A stretch of 64,000 bases of DNA from Enterobacter ludwigii (GCF_001750725.1 NZ_CP017279.1:1302001-1366000), one strand, 5' to 3'. Positions 26,654-35,887 are shown, counted from the first letter of the stretch. A program made the numbers and translations. Notes: generated by a model not told the origin, from the letters alone.

Positions 26654-27673
26654 ATGAAAAGCGTAGTGATTCAACAACCCAATGCACTGGTGATTGAAGA
26701 TCGTCCACTTCCGGAACCCGCGGCAGGTGAAGTGCGCGTCAACGTCAAACTGGCCGGTATTTGCGGTTCAGACAGCCATATTTACCGCGGGCATAATCCG
26801 TTTGCCCGATACCCGCGCGTGATTGGCCATGAATTTTTTGGTGAGATTGATGCCGTTGGTGAGGGTGTTGACCCGGCCCGCGTGGGCGAGCGCATCTCGG
26901 TTGACCCGGTGATCAGCTGCGGACACTGCTATCCGTGCTCCGTGGGCAAACCCAATGTCTGTACCTCTCTGGTGGTGCTGGGCGTTCATCGCGACGGAGG
27001 CTTTAGTGAGTATGCCGTCGTACCGGCAAAAAATGCCTGGGTTGTTCCGGATGCTATTCCTGATAAACACGCGGTAATGATCGAGCCGTTCACGATTGCC
27101 GCTAACGTGACGGGCCACGCACAACCCACCGGGCAGGATATCGCCCTGATCTACGGCGCAGGCCCCATGGGGCTTGTCACCCTCCAGGCGCTGAAAGGTG
27201 TCTATAAGGTGAAGCAGGTTATCGTTGTGGATCGGATCAATGAACGGCTGGCGATGGCGCAACGCAGCGGCGCGGACTGGGTGTTCAACAACGCGGAGCT
27301 GTCGTTACAGGCGGCGCTGGAAGAAAAAGGGATCAAACCGACGCTTATTATTGACGCAGCCTGTCATCCGACAATTTTACAGGAAGCCATCACCATTGCC
27401 TCTCCGGCGGCACGCATCGTGCTGATGGGGTTTTCCAGCGACCCAAGCCAGATTGTTCAGCAGGGGATCACCGGAAAAGAGCTGGCGATATTCTCATCAC
27501 GGCTGAATGCCAACAAATTCCCCGTCGTCATCGACTGGCTGGAAAAGGGGTTGATCGACCCGGACAAACTGATCACCCACACTTTTGACTATCACCACGT
27601 AACAGACGCCATCGAACGGTTTGAAAAAGATCAGCGGCAGTGCTGCAAAGTCTTACTCACGTTCGGGCAATAA
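26654..27673 (+). CDS. rspB: RspB, zinc-dependent alcohol dehydrogenase family
   Basis: This 339-residue medium-chain dehydrogenase has catalytic zinc ligands in CGSDSH and GHEFFG. Structural zinc cysteines are in CGHCYPCSVGKPNVC (near residue 90), and there is a Rossmann motif IYGAGPMGLV. It probably oxidises or reduces a sugar acid or related polyol in the pathway served by RspA. The exact substrate is unknown. It is cotranscribed with rspA. Confidence 0.92.
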   Translation: MKSVVIQQPNALVIEDRPLPEPAAGEVRVNVKLAGICGSDSHIYRGHNPFARYPRVIGHEFFGEIDAVGEGVDPARVGERISVDPVISCGHCYPCSVGKPNVCTSLVVLGVHRDGGFSEYAVVPAKNAWVVPDAIPDKHAVMIEPFTIAANVTGHAQPTGQDIALIYGAGPMGLVTLQALKGVYKVKQVIVVDRINERLAMAQRSGADWVFNNAELSLQAALEEKGIKPTLIIDAACHPTILQEAITIASPAARIVLMGFSSDPSQIVQQGITGKELAIFSSRLNANKFPVVIDWLEKGLIDPDKLITHTFDYHHVTDAIERFEKDQRQCCKVLLTFGQ

Positions 27674-27688
27674 TAATTCACGCGGTTA

Positions 27689-27710
27689 AGAGCCTGCGCA
27701 GACAGGCTCT
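27689..27710 (+). terminator. hairpin between rspB and ydfJ
   Basis: AGAGCCTG-CGCAGA-CAGGCTCT is a perfect 8-bp stem. There is no T-run after it, so it may be a processing or attenuating hairpin rather than a full terminator. Confidence 0.45.
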
Positions 27711-27746
27711 GAGTGGTACGCATCTTACCTTGCAGAGATAGCCATT

Positions 27747-29126
27747 ATGACGCAAACACAACCACAAAGAACGACTTCAGATCTGGTGAAAGCCGCCGTT
27801 TCCGGCTGGCTGGGTACCGCACTGGAGTTTATGGATTTCCAGCTCTATTCGCTGGGGGCCGCACTGGTATTCCATGAGATCTTCTTCCCGGAACAATCGG
27901 CCGCAATGGCGCTGATTCTGGCGATGGGGACGTACGGCGCAGGCTATATCGCGCGCATTGTCGGCGCCTTTATCTTCGGGCGAATGGGCGACAGCATTGG
28001 CCGTAAAAAGGTGCTGTTTATCACCATTACTATGATGGGGATCTGCACGACCCTGATCGGGGTCTTGCCGACCTACGCGCAGATTGGGATTTTCGCGCCC
28101 GTCCTGTTAGTGACGCTGCGTATCATCCAGGGGCTGGGAGCAGGGGCTGAAATCTCCGGCGCCGGCACCATGCTGGCGGAGTACGCCCCTAAAGGGAAAC
28201 GCGGCATTATCTCCTCGCTGGTGGCGATGGGCACCAACTGCGGGACGCTAAGTGCAACGGCTATCTGGGCAATTATGTTCTTCGCCCTCGACCGCGAACA
28301 GTTGGTTGCCTGGGGCTGGCGTGTACCGTTTCTTGCAAGCGTGGTGGTAATGATCTTCGCCATCTGGCTGCGAATGAACCTCAAGGAGAGCCCGGTATTT
28401 GAAAAAGTGAACGAGGCTGAGACAACCGCACCGGTGACAAAACACGATTTATCATTTGCAGCGATGGTGAAGAGTAAGTCCTTCTGGCTGGCAACCGGGC
28501 TGCGTTTTGGTCAGGCGGGGAATTCGGGTCTGATCCAGACGTTTCTTGCCGGGTATCTGGTTCAGACGCTGCTGTTCGATAAAGCGATCCCCACCGATGC
28601 ACTGATGATAAGCTCAATCCTCGGGTTTATCTCTATCCCGCTGTTGGGCTGGCTCTCCGATAAAGTAGGGCGTCGTCTGCCGTACATTCTGCTCAATATC
28701 TCCGCCATTATTCTGGCGTACCCGATGCTGTCGATTATCGTTGATAAGAGCTATGCGCCGGGCGTGATCATGCTTTCCATCATCGTTATCCATAATTTCG
28801 CCGTACTGGGACTGTTCGCCCTGGAAAACATCACGATGGCGGAGATGTTTGGCTCGCGTAACCGCTTTACCCGGATGGCTATCTCAAAAGAGGCGGGCGG
28901 GCTGGTGGCGGTAGGCTTTGGGCCAGTGCTCGCCGGGATCTTCTGCAATATGACCGGTTCCTGGTGGCCAATTGTCTCCATGATGATCGCTTACTCCGTG
29001 ATTGGGCTGATCGCCGCCATCTGCATGCCAGAGGTCTGCGATCGTGATTTGAGCGTGGCGGAAGATGCGGCGGAGGGGCCGGCACGTGATTCCGTCGGCT
29101 ATGGGGCGGTTTCATCGCGGCGGTAA
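27747..29126 (+). CDS. ydfJ: MFS transporter YdfJ (metabolite:proton symporter)
   Basis: This 459-residue inner-membrane transporter of the major facilitator superfamily has about twelve helices. The MHS-type motif GRMGDSIGRKKVL lies near residue 75. GAGAEISGAGTMLAEYAPKGKRG is the sugar/metabolite symporter loop. In E. coli ydfJ is cut off from rspB by the Qin prophage; here the genes are contiguous 73 bp apart, so it likely imports the substrate of RspA/RspB/YdfI. Confidence 0.9.
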   Translation: MTQTQPQRTTSDLVKAAVSGWLGTALEFMDFQLYSLGAALVFHEIFFPEQSAAMALILAMGTYGAGYIARIVGAFIFGRMGDSIGRKKVLFITITMMGICTTLIGVLPTYAQIGIFAPVLLVTLRIIQGLGAGAEISGAGTMLAEYAPKGKRGIISSLVAMGTNCGTLSATAIWAIMFFALDREQLVAWGWRVPFLASVVVMIFAIWLRMNLKESPVFEKVNEAETTAPVTKHDLSFAAMVKSKSFWLATGLRFGQAGNSGLIQTFLAGYLVQTLLFDKAIPTDALMISSILGFISIPLLGWLSDKVGRRLPYILLNISAIILAYPMLSIIVDKSYAPGVIMLSIIVIHNFAVLGLFALENITMAEMFGSRNRFTRMAISKEAGGLVAVGFGPVLAGIFCNMTGSWWPIVSMMIAYSVIGLIAAICMPEVCDRDLSVAEDAAEGPARDSVGYGAVSSRR

Positions 29127-29232
29127 TGGTTTATATCTTTAGTGACCTGTCACACAACTTTATGTTCATGTCACACCACATACGTAAAAGTTAATATAAA
29201 TCAAAATCTCAAACTGCAGGATCAGTATGGTT

Positions 29233-29264
29233 AATGGCAGTTCTTTTTTACCCCGACTGCCATT
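29233..29264 (+). terminator. hairpin with T-rich loop in the ydfJ-ydfI gap
   Basis: AATGGCAGT pairs perfectly with ACTGCCATT across a 14-base loop that contains TTCTTTTTT. The T-run is inside the loop, not after the stem, so it is not a standard terminator. The rest of the 220-bp gap has repeated TGTCACA (29148-29186) and should contain a promoter for ydfI. Confidence 0.35.
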
Positions 29265-29346
29265 CTAGTTGGTGTAGTCAGCAGGCGCTGCTGCTCATAT
29301 AGAGCGGCAGCGAATCCCAGCGTACATAACTTAACGAGTCTTAATC

Positions 29347-30810
29347 ATGGAAAACCGGTTATTACAGGCGAAAGCGACGCTTCCTCAGTACGATCGCGAT
29401 CGCCTCAAGGCACGCATTGTTCATTTAGGGTTTGGCGCATTTCACCGTGCGCATCAGGCGGTGTACGCCGACATTCTCGCCGTGGAGCACAACAGCGACT
29501 GGGGTTACTGTGAGGTAAACCTGATTGGCGGTGAACAGCAGATTGCCGATCTGAACGCACAGGATCATCTCTACACCGTGGCGGAAATGTCTGCCGATGC
29601 GTGGACATCGCGGGTGGTGGGCGTGGTCAGGAACGCACTGCATGCACAGGTTGACGGGCTGGAACGCGTGCTGACCGCACTGTGTGAGCCGCAGGTGGCG
29701 ATTGTCTCGCTCACTATTACTGAAAAGGGATATTGCCACTCGCCGGCGACCGGGAAACTGATGCTCGATCACCCGTTAATCGCCGCCGACCTGCAAAACC
29801 CGCATCAGCCGAAATCTGCGCCGGGTGTGGTCGTGGAAGCACTCGCGCGACGCAAAGCTGCCGGGCTGCCCGCGTTTAGCGTCATGTCCTGTGACAATAT
29901 GCCGGAGAACGGTCACGTCATGCGTAATGTGACCTGCGCTTATGCCCGCGCGGTTGACGGCGAGCTGGCAGACTGGATTGAATCCAGCGTCACTTTCCCG
30001 TCCACCATGGTGGATCGCATTGTTCCCGCGGTTACACCGGAGACGCTGGATAAAATTGAACAGCTGACCGGCGTTCGTGACCCGGCAGGCGTGGCGTGCG
30101 AACCGTTCCGTCAGTGGGTGATTGAGGACAACTTTGTCGCAGGCCGTCCGCAGTGGGAAAAGGCCGGGGCGGAGCTGGTTTCAGACGTCATTCCGTTTGA
30201 AGAGATGAAGCTGCGCATGCTTAACGGCAGTCACTCTTTCCTCGCGTATCTTGGTTATCTGGCGGGGTACCCGCATATCAACGATTGCATGGAAGACGCG
30301 CACTACCGTACTGCCGCCCATGCGCTGATGCTGAACGAGCAGGCGCCGACCTTAAAAGTGAAAGGCGTTGATTTAGGCCACTATGCTGACCTGTTGATTG
30401 CCCGCTACAGCAACCCGGCGTTACGTCACCGTACCTGGCAAATCGCGATGGACGGCAGCCAGAAGCTCCCGCAGCGTATGCTCGATTCCGTGCGCTGGCA
30501 TCTGGTGCATCAAAAAAGCTTCCCGCTGTTGGCATTAGGCATTGCAGGCTGGATGCGGTATGTCGGTGGTGTCGATGAGCAGGGCAACGCTATCGACGTG
30601 AGCGACCCGCAGCTGGCGGTCATTCAGGCGGCGGTGAAGGGAAGTGCTGAGGGCGAAGACCGGGTGAAGGCGCTGCTGGGCATTGAGGCCATTTTTGGCA
30701 AAGAACTCCCGCATGAAACCGTCTTTGTGGATGCGGTAATGCGTGCTTACCAGACGTTACTGCAAAAAGGTGCAAAAGCCACGGTCGCAGAGTACGCGGC
30801 GAACGGCTAA
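29347..30810 (+). CDS. ydfI: mannitol dehydrogenase family oxidoreductase YdfI
   Basis: This 487-residue enzyme of the UxuB/UxaB/MtlD long-chain polyol dehydrogenase family has an NAD-binding start [14 protein letters not shown]. Its catalytic-lysine region is [19 protein letters not shown]. It likely interconverts D-mannonate and D-fructuronate or a similar hexonate. Together with RspA, RspB and YdfJ it makes a compact sugar-acid utilisation set. A strong GC hairpin follows. Confidence 0.9.
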   Translation: MENRLLQAKATLPQYDRDRLKARIVHLGFGAFHRAHQAVYADILAVEHNSDWGYCEVNLIGGEQQIADLNAQDHLYTVAEMSADAWTSRVVGVVRNALHAQVDGLERVLTALCEPQVAIVSLTITEKGYCHSPATGKLMLDHPLIAADLQNPHQPKSAPGVVVEALARRKAAGLPAFSVMSCDNMPENGHVMRNVTCAYARAVDGELADWIESSVTFPSTMVDRIVPAVTPETLDKIEQLTGVRDPAGVACEPFRQWVIEDNFVAGRPQWEKAGAELVSDVIPFEEMKLRMLNGSHSFLAYLGYLAGYPHINDCMEDAHYRTAAHALMLNEQAPTLKVKGVDLGHYADLLIARYSNPALRHRTWQIAMDGSQKLPQRMLDSVRWHLVHQKSFPLLALGIAGWMRYVGGVDEQGNAIDVSDPQLAVIQAAVKGSAEGEDRVKALLGIEAIFGKELPHETVFVDAVMRAYQTLLQKGAKATVAEYAANG

Positions 30811-30817
30811 GTCATCA

Positions 30818-30841
30818 CATGCCGCCGCGTGCGGCGGCATG
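30818..30841. terminator. terminator between convergent ydfI and ydfZ
   Basis: CATGCCGCC and GGCGGCATG form a perfect 9-bp stem around GCGTGC. No long T-run is present on either side, but its position between convergent genes supports the role. Confidence 0.6.
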
Positions 30842-30853
30842 ATGTCGCATGAA

Positions 30854-31057
30854 TCAGTGCATACCCAGGCGAATCAGTTCAATCGGTTCGAACTTACCTT
30901 CGCAACCTTCCACTTCTACCGTTTTGCTGCGACGCACCTGCGCGGCATCCAGCCCTTCGCTGTGGATCGCTTTAATCACGCCGGTGTGTCCTGTGCCATT
31001 GATCATTACACGGCTGCCGGTGGTAATTGCGTTACGGTTACGGTCGTATGTCATCAT
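30854..31057 (-). CDS. ydfZ: YdfZ, small putative selenium-binding protein
   Basis: This 67-residue YdfZ-family protein starts [20 protein letters not shown] and contains one cysteine in [11 protein letters not shown]. coli YdfZ carries labile selenium without a selenocysteine codon; none is present here. It is strongly anaerobically induced in E. coli. A candidate FNR site lies 96 bp upstream. Confidence 0.9.
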   Translation of the reverse strand: MMTYDRNRNAITTGSRVMINGTGHTGVIKAIHSEGLDAAQVRRSKTVEVEGCEGKFEPIELIRLGMH

Positions 31058-31152
31058 GGTATTTTCTCCTCTCTCACTTATCCGTTACGGCGCTATTTCA
31101 GGTTTCACCGTTCACGGGGCACTATAAATACGCCTGTCTGCATCTCATTTTT

Positions 31153-31166
31153 TTGTTTTTGATCAA
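31153..31166 (-). promoter_or_regulatory. candidate FNR site for ydfZ
   Basis: On the minus strand this reads TTGAT-CAAA-AACAA, nine of ten matches to the FNR consensus. A TATTTA -10 at 31125-31130 gives a start near 31118 and places the site at about -41. E. coli ydfZ is FNR activated. Confidence 0.6.
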
Positions 31167-31345
31167 ACTCACACTTTTTTCTCAATATTGGTGGGTGCTG
31201 ACGGTTCACGACAGCAATTTACAAAGCCCACATTTATTTTCCTTTATTGATAGTTTCTGCAGGCAAGCGTTTAGGGTTTGTTTATATTGCGGCTGTCATT
31301 CTTGAAGCAGGGAATACCCCTTCACAGGAATAAGGAGTCAGGCTT

Positions 31346-31777
31346 ATGTATAAGAAGATTTTAATGCCTGTTGATGTATTTGAAATGGAATTGAGCGACA
31401 AAGCGGTTCGCCACGCGGCTAACCTTGCAAAGGCGGAAGGCGCGTCGATTACGCTGGTGAACATTCTCCCCAACAGCAGCCGCTCGTTGCTGCGCGGATT
31501 CAACGCCGATATCAAAAAGTTTGAAGCGTTTATGACCGCTGAATCCGGGAAGAAAATGAACGAGCTAAAAAGGCTGTTTGATCTCCCCGGGGAGAATATC
31601 CACAGCCTGGTCTGCTTTGGCAACGTGCGTGACGAAATTATCAAACTGAGCAAAGAAGGGGAATATGACGTGATCGTCATCGGGTCGAAAAACCCGCGCA
31701 TCAGCACCCATCTGCTCGGTTCAAATGCGGAATCTATCCTGCGCTATGCGAGTATTCCGGTGCTGGTGGTTCGCTAA
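31346..31777 (+). CDS. UspG-like universal stress protein
   Basis: This 143-residue single UspA domain starts YKKILMPVDVFEMELSDKAV, closely matching UspG. The ATP-binding motif GSKNPRISTHLLGSNAESIL near residue 112 fits the G-2x-G-9x-G(S/T) pattern. It is a likely nucleotide-binding stress protein in the cytosol. It diverges from UspG through the middle (NSSRSLLRGF), so it may be a second paralogue. AATAAGGAG precedes the ATG. Confidence 0.88.
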   Translation: MYKKILMPVDVFEMELSDKAVRHAANLAKAEGASITLVNILPNSSRSLLRGFNADIKKFEAFMTAESGKKMNELKRLFDLPGENIHSLVCFGNVRDEIIKLSKEGEYDVIVIGSKNPRISTHLLGSNAESILRYASIPVLVVR

Positions 31778-31783
31778 TCTCTT

Positions 31784-31808
31784 CGCCGCAACCGAAACGG
31801 GGGCGGCG
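31784..31808. terminator. hairpin between convergent uspG-like gene and rspR
   Basis: CGCCGC and GCGGCG flank a 13-base loop in the 35-bp gap, with TATTTT on the plus strand after it. Confidence 0.5.
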
Positions 31809-31812
31809 TATT

Positions 31813-32499
31813 TTACTCTTCGCTAAACCAGTCGCTGTTTTCCTGACGAATTAACTGTACGGATTCGCTGATTTCCTGCAGGTGCAGCGTCATCGCTTTT
31901 TCTACACCGTCCTGATCGCGTTTTTCCAGCGCACTGAAAATATCATGATGCTGTCGTAGCAACATTTCCGGTGGTGAGACGTGGTCGAGGCTCATATAGC
32001 GCACGCGGTCGATGGTGGCTTTGATGTTTTCAATCGTGTCCCAGGCCAGTTGACAGTCCGCAATTTGCGCCAGCTTCTGGTGAAACTCGTCATCAAGCTG
32101 GAAGAAGTCGTTGAGCTGTTTGCGGTCAATCGCAATACGCTGCTGATGCAGGTTTTGCTCCAGCAGGTAGCACTGGTTGTCATCAATCAAGGATGCGGCA
32201 CGGCGCGCCACCGCGCACTCAATGGCCTGACGGACAAAACAGCCGTTACGCACCTGGGAGAGCGAGATTTTGTTCACATAGCTGCCGCGCTGCGGGCGGA
32301 TCTGAATCAGACCGTTTTCTGCAAGCTTGATAAACGCCTCACGCACGGGCTGGCGGGACACGTCAAACCGCACGGACACCTCTTTTTCAGAGAGCGGCGT
32401 TCCGGGTGGGATCAGGCAATGGACAATATCACGTCGCAAAATGCGATAGATTTGCTGATTTACGGGCTGGGTAGGATTGAGTTGCGATTCAGCGGCCAT
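31813..32499 (-). CDS. rspR: RspR, GntR/FCD-family regulator of rspAB
   Basis: This 228-residue GntR-family repressor has an N-terminal winged helix (about 15-80, with [19 protein letters not shown]) and a C-terminal FCD ligand domain (residues 90-215). The FCD domain's metal-ligand histidines are suggested by DDEFHQKL and [10 protein letters not shown]. In E. coli (ydfH) it represses rspAB. It sits in its usual place beside ydfG. Its own upstream region carries the motif shared with the rspA promoter, consistent with autoregulation. Confidence 0.92.
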   Translation of the reverse strand: MAAESQLNPTQPVNQQIYRILRRDIVHCLIPPGTPLSEKEVSVRFDVSRQPVREAFIKLAENGLIQIRPQRGSYVNKISLSQVRNGCFVRQAIECAVARRAASLIDDNQCYLLEQNLHQQRIAIDRKQLNDFFQLDDEFHQKLAQIADCQLAWDTIENIKATIDRVRYMSLDHVSPPEMLLRQHHDIFSALEKRDQDGVEKAMTLHLQEISESVQLIRQENSDWFSEE

Positions 32500-32531
32500 G
32501 AGTTGTCATTTCTCAGAGAGTTAGCCTGAAC

Positions 32532-32541
32532 ATACTACCAT
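32532..32541 (-). promoter_or_regulatory. candidate RspR operator upstream of rspR
   Basis: On the minus strand this reads ATGGTAGTAT, repeating the ATGGTAGTA found at the rspA promoter. It lies 33 bp before the rspR start. Shared occurrence suggests a common regulator. Confidence 0.45.
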
Positions 32542-32562
32542 TCTTTTATGGCCTGAAACAGA

Positions 32563-32580
32563 CCCGGCCCGCAGGCCGGG
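32563..32580 (-). terminator. ydfG terminator
   Basis: CCCGGCC-TGCG-GGCCGGG on the minus strand is a perfect 7-bp hairpin followed by TCTGTTT. It lies directly after ydfG. Confidence 0.7.
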
Positions 32581-32590
32581 AAGGGCAATG

Positions 32591-33337
32591 TTAGCCACGA
32601 TGGACGCTAAGTCCGCCAAAACTCTGGCTGACTGGCATCATTTCTACCGTGTTAATGTTGACGTGTTTTGGCAGCGTTGCCACCCACCAGACCGCTTCGG
32701 TGACATCTTCCGGCGTCAGGGCGTTCGCATTCTCGTAGGTTTTGTCTGCTTTCGCGTCATCACCTTTAAACCGGACGTTAGAAAATTCGGTTCCGCCTAC
32801 CAGGCCCGGCTCAATATCGGTCACGCGAATGGCGGTGCCGTGCAGATCGGTACGCAGGTTAAGGCTGAACTGACGCACGAAGGCTTTGGTCGCGCCATAA
32901 ACATTACCGCCCGCATAAGGCCAGCTTCCTGCGGTCGAACCGATGTTAATAATGTGGCCGCGATTGCGCTCAACCATGCCTGGCAGCACGGCGCGGGTCA
33001 TGTACACCAGCCCTTTGTTGTTCGTGTCGATCATGTTTTCCCAGTCTTCGACGCTGGCTTTGTGGGCAGGCTCCATACCGAGCGCCAGACCGGCATTGTT
33101 GACCAGCAGGTCAATGGCACGCCATTCGGCCGGCAGGTTAGCAATCATCTCTTCGATGGCGGCACGGTTACGGACATCAAGCTGCGCGGTCAGGATGCTG
33201 TCACCCAGCTCATCTTTCAGCTCCTGCAGACGCTCCTGACGACGACCCGTCGCAATCACCTTATGCCCGTTGGCGACGAAGCGACGCGTGATGCTTTCAC
33301 CAAAACCTGCCGTTGCCCCGGTAACTAAAATAATCAT
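32591..33337 (-). CDS. ydfG: YdfG, NADP-dependent 3-hydroxy acid dehydrogenase
   Basis: This 248-residue short-chain dehydrogenase has the NADP motif TGATAGFGES at residues 6-15, the NNAG motif and the catalytic YGATK with upstream Ser (INIGSTAG). In E. coli it oxidises L-allothreonine and serine and reduces malonic semialdehyde from the Rut pathway. The ATG at 33337 gives the E. coli length; five extra codons to 33352 are possible. Confidence 0.93.
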   Translation of the reverse strand: MIILVTGATAGFGESITRRFVANGHKVIATGRRQERLQELKDELGDSILTAQLDVRNRAAIEEMIANLPAEWRAIDLLVNNAGLALGMEPAHKASVEDWENMIDTNNKGLVYMTRAVLPGMVERNRGHIINIGSTAGSWPYAGGNVYGATKAFVRQFSLNLRTDLHGTAIRVTDIEPGLVGGTEFSNVRFKGDDAKADKTYENANALTPEDVTEAVWWVATLPKHVNINTVEMMPVSQSFGGLSVHRG

Positions 33338-33479
33338 CTCACTGTTCCTCAACGCTTTTTGTGTTGTACTAACATAGCACGGCCGCGAAGGATGCGTTAA
33401 GGCAACATTTGTATGACGGCATTGCAGGCAGTGGCGGCCTGGCCTACTCTGGGAAGATAACCGTACTCAGGAGTGAAAG

Positions 33480-35513
33480 ATGTCGGCCACTAATCCCTTT
33501 TTTGAAAGCAGCCTGTTGCCTTATCAGGCACCCCGATTCGACGAAATCAACGACGGCCACTACCGCCCGGCATTCGATGAAGCGATACGCCAGAAGCGAG
33601 CCGAAATTGACGCGATTGTCGCGCAAACGGCCGCCCCCGATTTCAACAATACCGTGCTGGCGCTCGAAAAAAGCGGTGCCATGCTCTCGCGTGTCAGCAG
33701 TGTTTTCTTCGCCATGACCTCTGCGCACACCAATGATGACTTACAGGCGCTTGAGGAGCAGATCTCTACCGAGCTTGCTGCCCTGGCGAACGATATCTGG
33801 CTTAACGACACGCTGTTCTCTCGCGTGGAGAGCGTCTGGCAGGATTGTGCTGCGCTGGACGCCGAATCCCGTCGGCTGGCAGAAGAGACGTACCAGCACT
33901 TTGTGCTGGCCGGTGCGCGGCTGAATGATGCAGAAAAAGCGGAGCTGAAAGCGCTGAATACCGAGGCGGCGACCCTCACCAGCCAGTTTAATCAGCGTCT
34001 GCTGGCCGCCACCAAAGCCGGTGGGCTGGTCGTGGATTATGCTCATCAGCTTGATGGACTCAGTCCTGACGAGATTGCGACGGCTGCCCATGCCGCCGCG
34101 GAGAAAGGGCTGAACGATCGCTGGTTGATTCCGCTGCTGAATACCACTCAACAACCCGCTCTTTCCGCGCTGCGTGACCGTCAGACGCGCGAAAATTTGT
34201 TTAACGCGGGCTGGACGCGTACCCAGAAAGGGGATGAAAACGATACCCGGGCACTGATCCTGCGTCTCACCGCGTTGCGTGCGCGTCAGGCAAAATTGTT
34301 GGGGTTTGAGGACTACGCAAGCTGGAGTATCGCCGATCAAATGGCGAAAACACCTGCCGCCGCGTTGGCTTTTATGCGCGGAATTGTGCCCGCCGCACGC
34401 ACCCGAGCGACGCTTGAGCAGGCCGATATCCAAAACGTGATTGATGACGAGCAGGGCGGGTTCACCGTGCAGGCGTGGGACTGGGCCTTTTATGCTGAGC
34501 GTGTGCGCCAGGCGAAATATGCTCTCGACGAGTCGCAAATCAAGCCGTACTTTGCGCTCAACACCGTGTTGCAGGATGGCGTATTCTGGGCTGCAAGCCA
34601 GCTGTTTGGCCTCCGCTTTGTCGAGCGTTTCGATATTCCGGTTTACCATCCTGATGTCCGTGTGTGGGAAATTTTCGACCACACCGGTGAAGGGATGGCG
34701 CTGTTCTACGGTGATTTCTTTGCCCGCGAATCGAAAGCCGGTGGGGCGTGGATGGGGAATTTCGTCGAGCAATCGTATGAGTTTGCCTCGCGCCCGGTTA
34801 TCTACAATGTCTGCAACTATCAAAAACCGGCTAACGGTCAGACGGCGCTGATCTCCTGGGACGATGTGGTTACCCTGTTCCACGAGTTTGGTCATACGCT
34901 GCACGGTCTGTTTGCCAGCCAGCGCTACGCCTCCCTCTCCGGCACCAATACGCCGCGTGATTTTGTCGAGTTCCCATCGCAAATCAACGAGCACTGGGCG
35001 AGCCATCCGCAGGTGTTTGCCCACTATGCCCGCCACTATCAGACAGGAGAGCCGATGCCCGAGGCGCTGCGCGATAAAATGCTTAACGCGACGCAGTTTA
35101 ATAAAGGTTATGACATGACCGAGCTGCTTAGCGCTGCGCTGCTGGATATGAACTGGCACGGCATCAGCGAACCCGTGGACGATGTTGACACCTTTGAAGC
35201 CGCAGCACTGCACAAAGAGGGACTGGATCTGCCCGCCGTTCCACCGCGCTATCGCAGCAGCTACTTCGCCCATATCTTCGGCGGCGGCTATGCGGCAGGG
35301 TATTACGCCTACCTGTGGACGCAGATGCTGGCAGACGATGGCTATCAGTGGTTTGTTGAGCAGGGCGGCTTAACTCGCGAGAACGGGCAAAAATTCCGTG
35401 AAGCGATTTTGTCGCGCGGGAACAGTAGTGATTTAGCTGAACTTTACCGCCAGTGGCGTGGGCACGATCCGAAGATTGAACCGATGCTGAAGAATCGTGG
35501 ATTGAATGCTTAA
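33480..35513 (+). CDS. dcp: dipeptidyl carboxypeptidase II
   Basis: This 677-residue M3-family zinc peptidase removes C-terminal dipeptides from peptides in the periplasm/cytoplasm. The zinc motif HEFGHTLHG lies near residue 468, with the third ligand Glu in the EFPSQINEHW region. The length fits the family and the coding sequence is intact. The last 195 bp recur in degenerate form at 42228-42422, beyond an accessory island. Confidence 0.94.
   Translation: MSATNPFFESSLLPYQAPRFDEINDGHYRPAFDEAIRQKRAEIDAIVAQTAAPDFNNTVLALEKSGAMLSRVSSVFFAMTSAHTNDDLQALEEQISTELAALANDIWLNDTLFSRVESVWQDCAALDAESRRLAEETYQHFVLAGARLNDAEKAELKALNTEAATLTSQFNQRLLAATKAGGLVVDYAHQLDGLSPDEIATAAHAAAEKGLNDRWLIPLLNTTQQPALSALRDRQTRENLFNAGWTRTQKGDENDTRALILRLTALRARQAKLLGFEDYASWSIADQMAKTPAAALAFMRGIVPAARTRATLEQADIQNVIDDEQGGFTVQAWDWAFYAERVRQAKYALDESQIKPYFALNTVLQDGVFWAASQLFGLRFVERFDIPVYHPDVRVWEIFDHTGEGMALFYGDFFARESKAGGAWMGNFVEQSYEFASRPVIYNVCNYQKPANGQTALISWDDVVTLFHEFGHTLHGLFASQRYASLSGTNTPRDFVEFPSQINEHWASHPQVFAHYARHYQTGEPMPEALRDKMLNATQFNKGYDMTELLSAALLDMNWHGISEPVDDVDTFEAAALHKEGLDLPAVPPRYRSSYFAHIFGGGYAAGYYAYLWTQMLADDGYQWFVEQGGLTRENGQKFREAILSRGNSSDLAELYRQWRGHDPKIEPMLKNRGLNA
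35319..35513 (+). repeat. dcp 3' end, first copy of a diverged direct repeat
   Basis: The last 195 bp of dcp align without gaps to 42228-42422. I count 31 differences by hand, about 84 % identity. Both copies are followed by a similar CCGGGC terminator. The pair brackets the accessory genes. Confidence 0.9.
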
Positions 35514-35536
35514 GGGCTTTTTTAGTATGGGAACAG

Positions 35537-35563
35537 AACCGGGCGCGATGCCCGGTTTTTTTT
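35537..35563 (+). terminator. dcp terminator
   Basis: AACCGGGC-GCGAT-GCCCGGTT is followed by a run of eight T. A similar terminator follows the second dcp fragment at 42444-42468. Confidence 0.9.
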
Positions 35564-35603
35564 GACCGATTTTTCTTCCCCAAAATCATTAACGCCGCAT
35601 AAA

Positions 35604-35887
35604 GTGCCTGGATAAAATCTGGAAGGATAGCCATCGTTACCAGAAAGCCGGAATCATGTTGGGTGACTTCTTCAGCCAGGGGGGGCCCAGCTCAACCTTT
35701 TCGATGAGAACGCACCGTATGCTGGCAGCGAAAAGTTGATTGAGGTGCTCGATCACCTGAATGCGAAAGAGGGAAAGGCACGCTTTACTTTGCAGGACAG
35801 GGCATACAGCAGTATTGGCAGATGAAACGTGAAATGCTGTCGCCGAGATATACGACCAGATATTCAGATCTGCTAAGGGTCCGGTGA
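35604..35887 (+). pseudogene. umuC: umuC 3' relic
   Basis: In shifting frames this segment encodes CLDKIWKDSHRYQKAGIM, then LGDFFSQG, then SEKLIEVLDHLNAKEGKA. It ends MKREMLSPRYTTRYSDLLRVR and a TGA at 35885-35887, clearly the C-terminus of the DNA polymerase V subunit UmuC. Several frameshifts and small deletions (after FSQG, and within the AGQGIQQQWQ region) make it non-functional. No umuD or the rest of umuC is present. It shows that the island once carried, or recombined with, a umuDC operon. Confidence 0.85.

Noticed and set aside
30818..30841. GC-rich hairpin considered as a repetitive extragenic (REP) element
   Set aside because: Only a single copy is seen and it sits between convergent genes, so a terminator is the simpler reading.
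30854..31057. ydfZ considered as encoding selenocysteine
   Set aside because: The frame has no internal TGA; selenium binding in this family does not use a selenocysteine codon.
33741..35273. A 510-codon open frame on the minus strand antisense to dcp
   Set aside because: The dcp protein is intact and recognisable with its zinc motif. The antisense frame has no family resemblance and arises from GC-rich codon bias.
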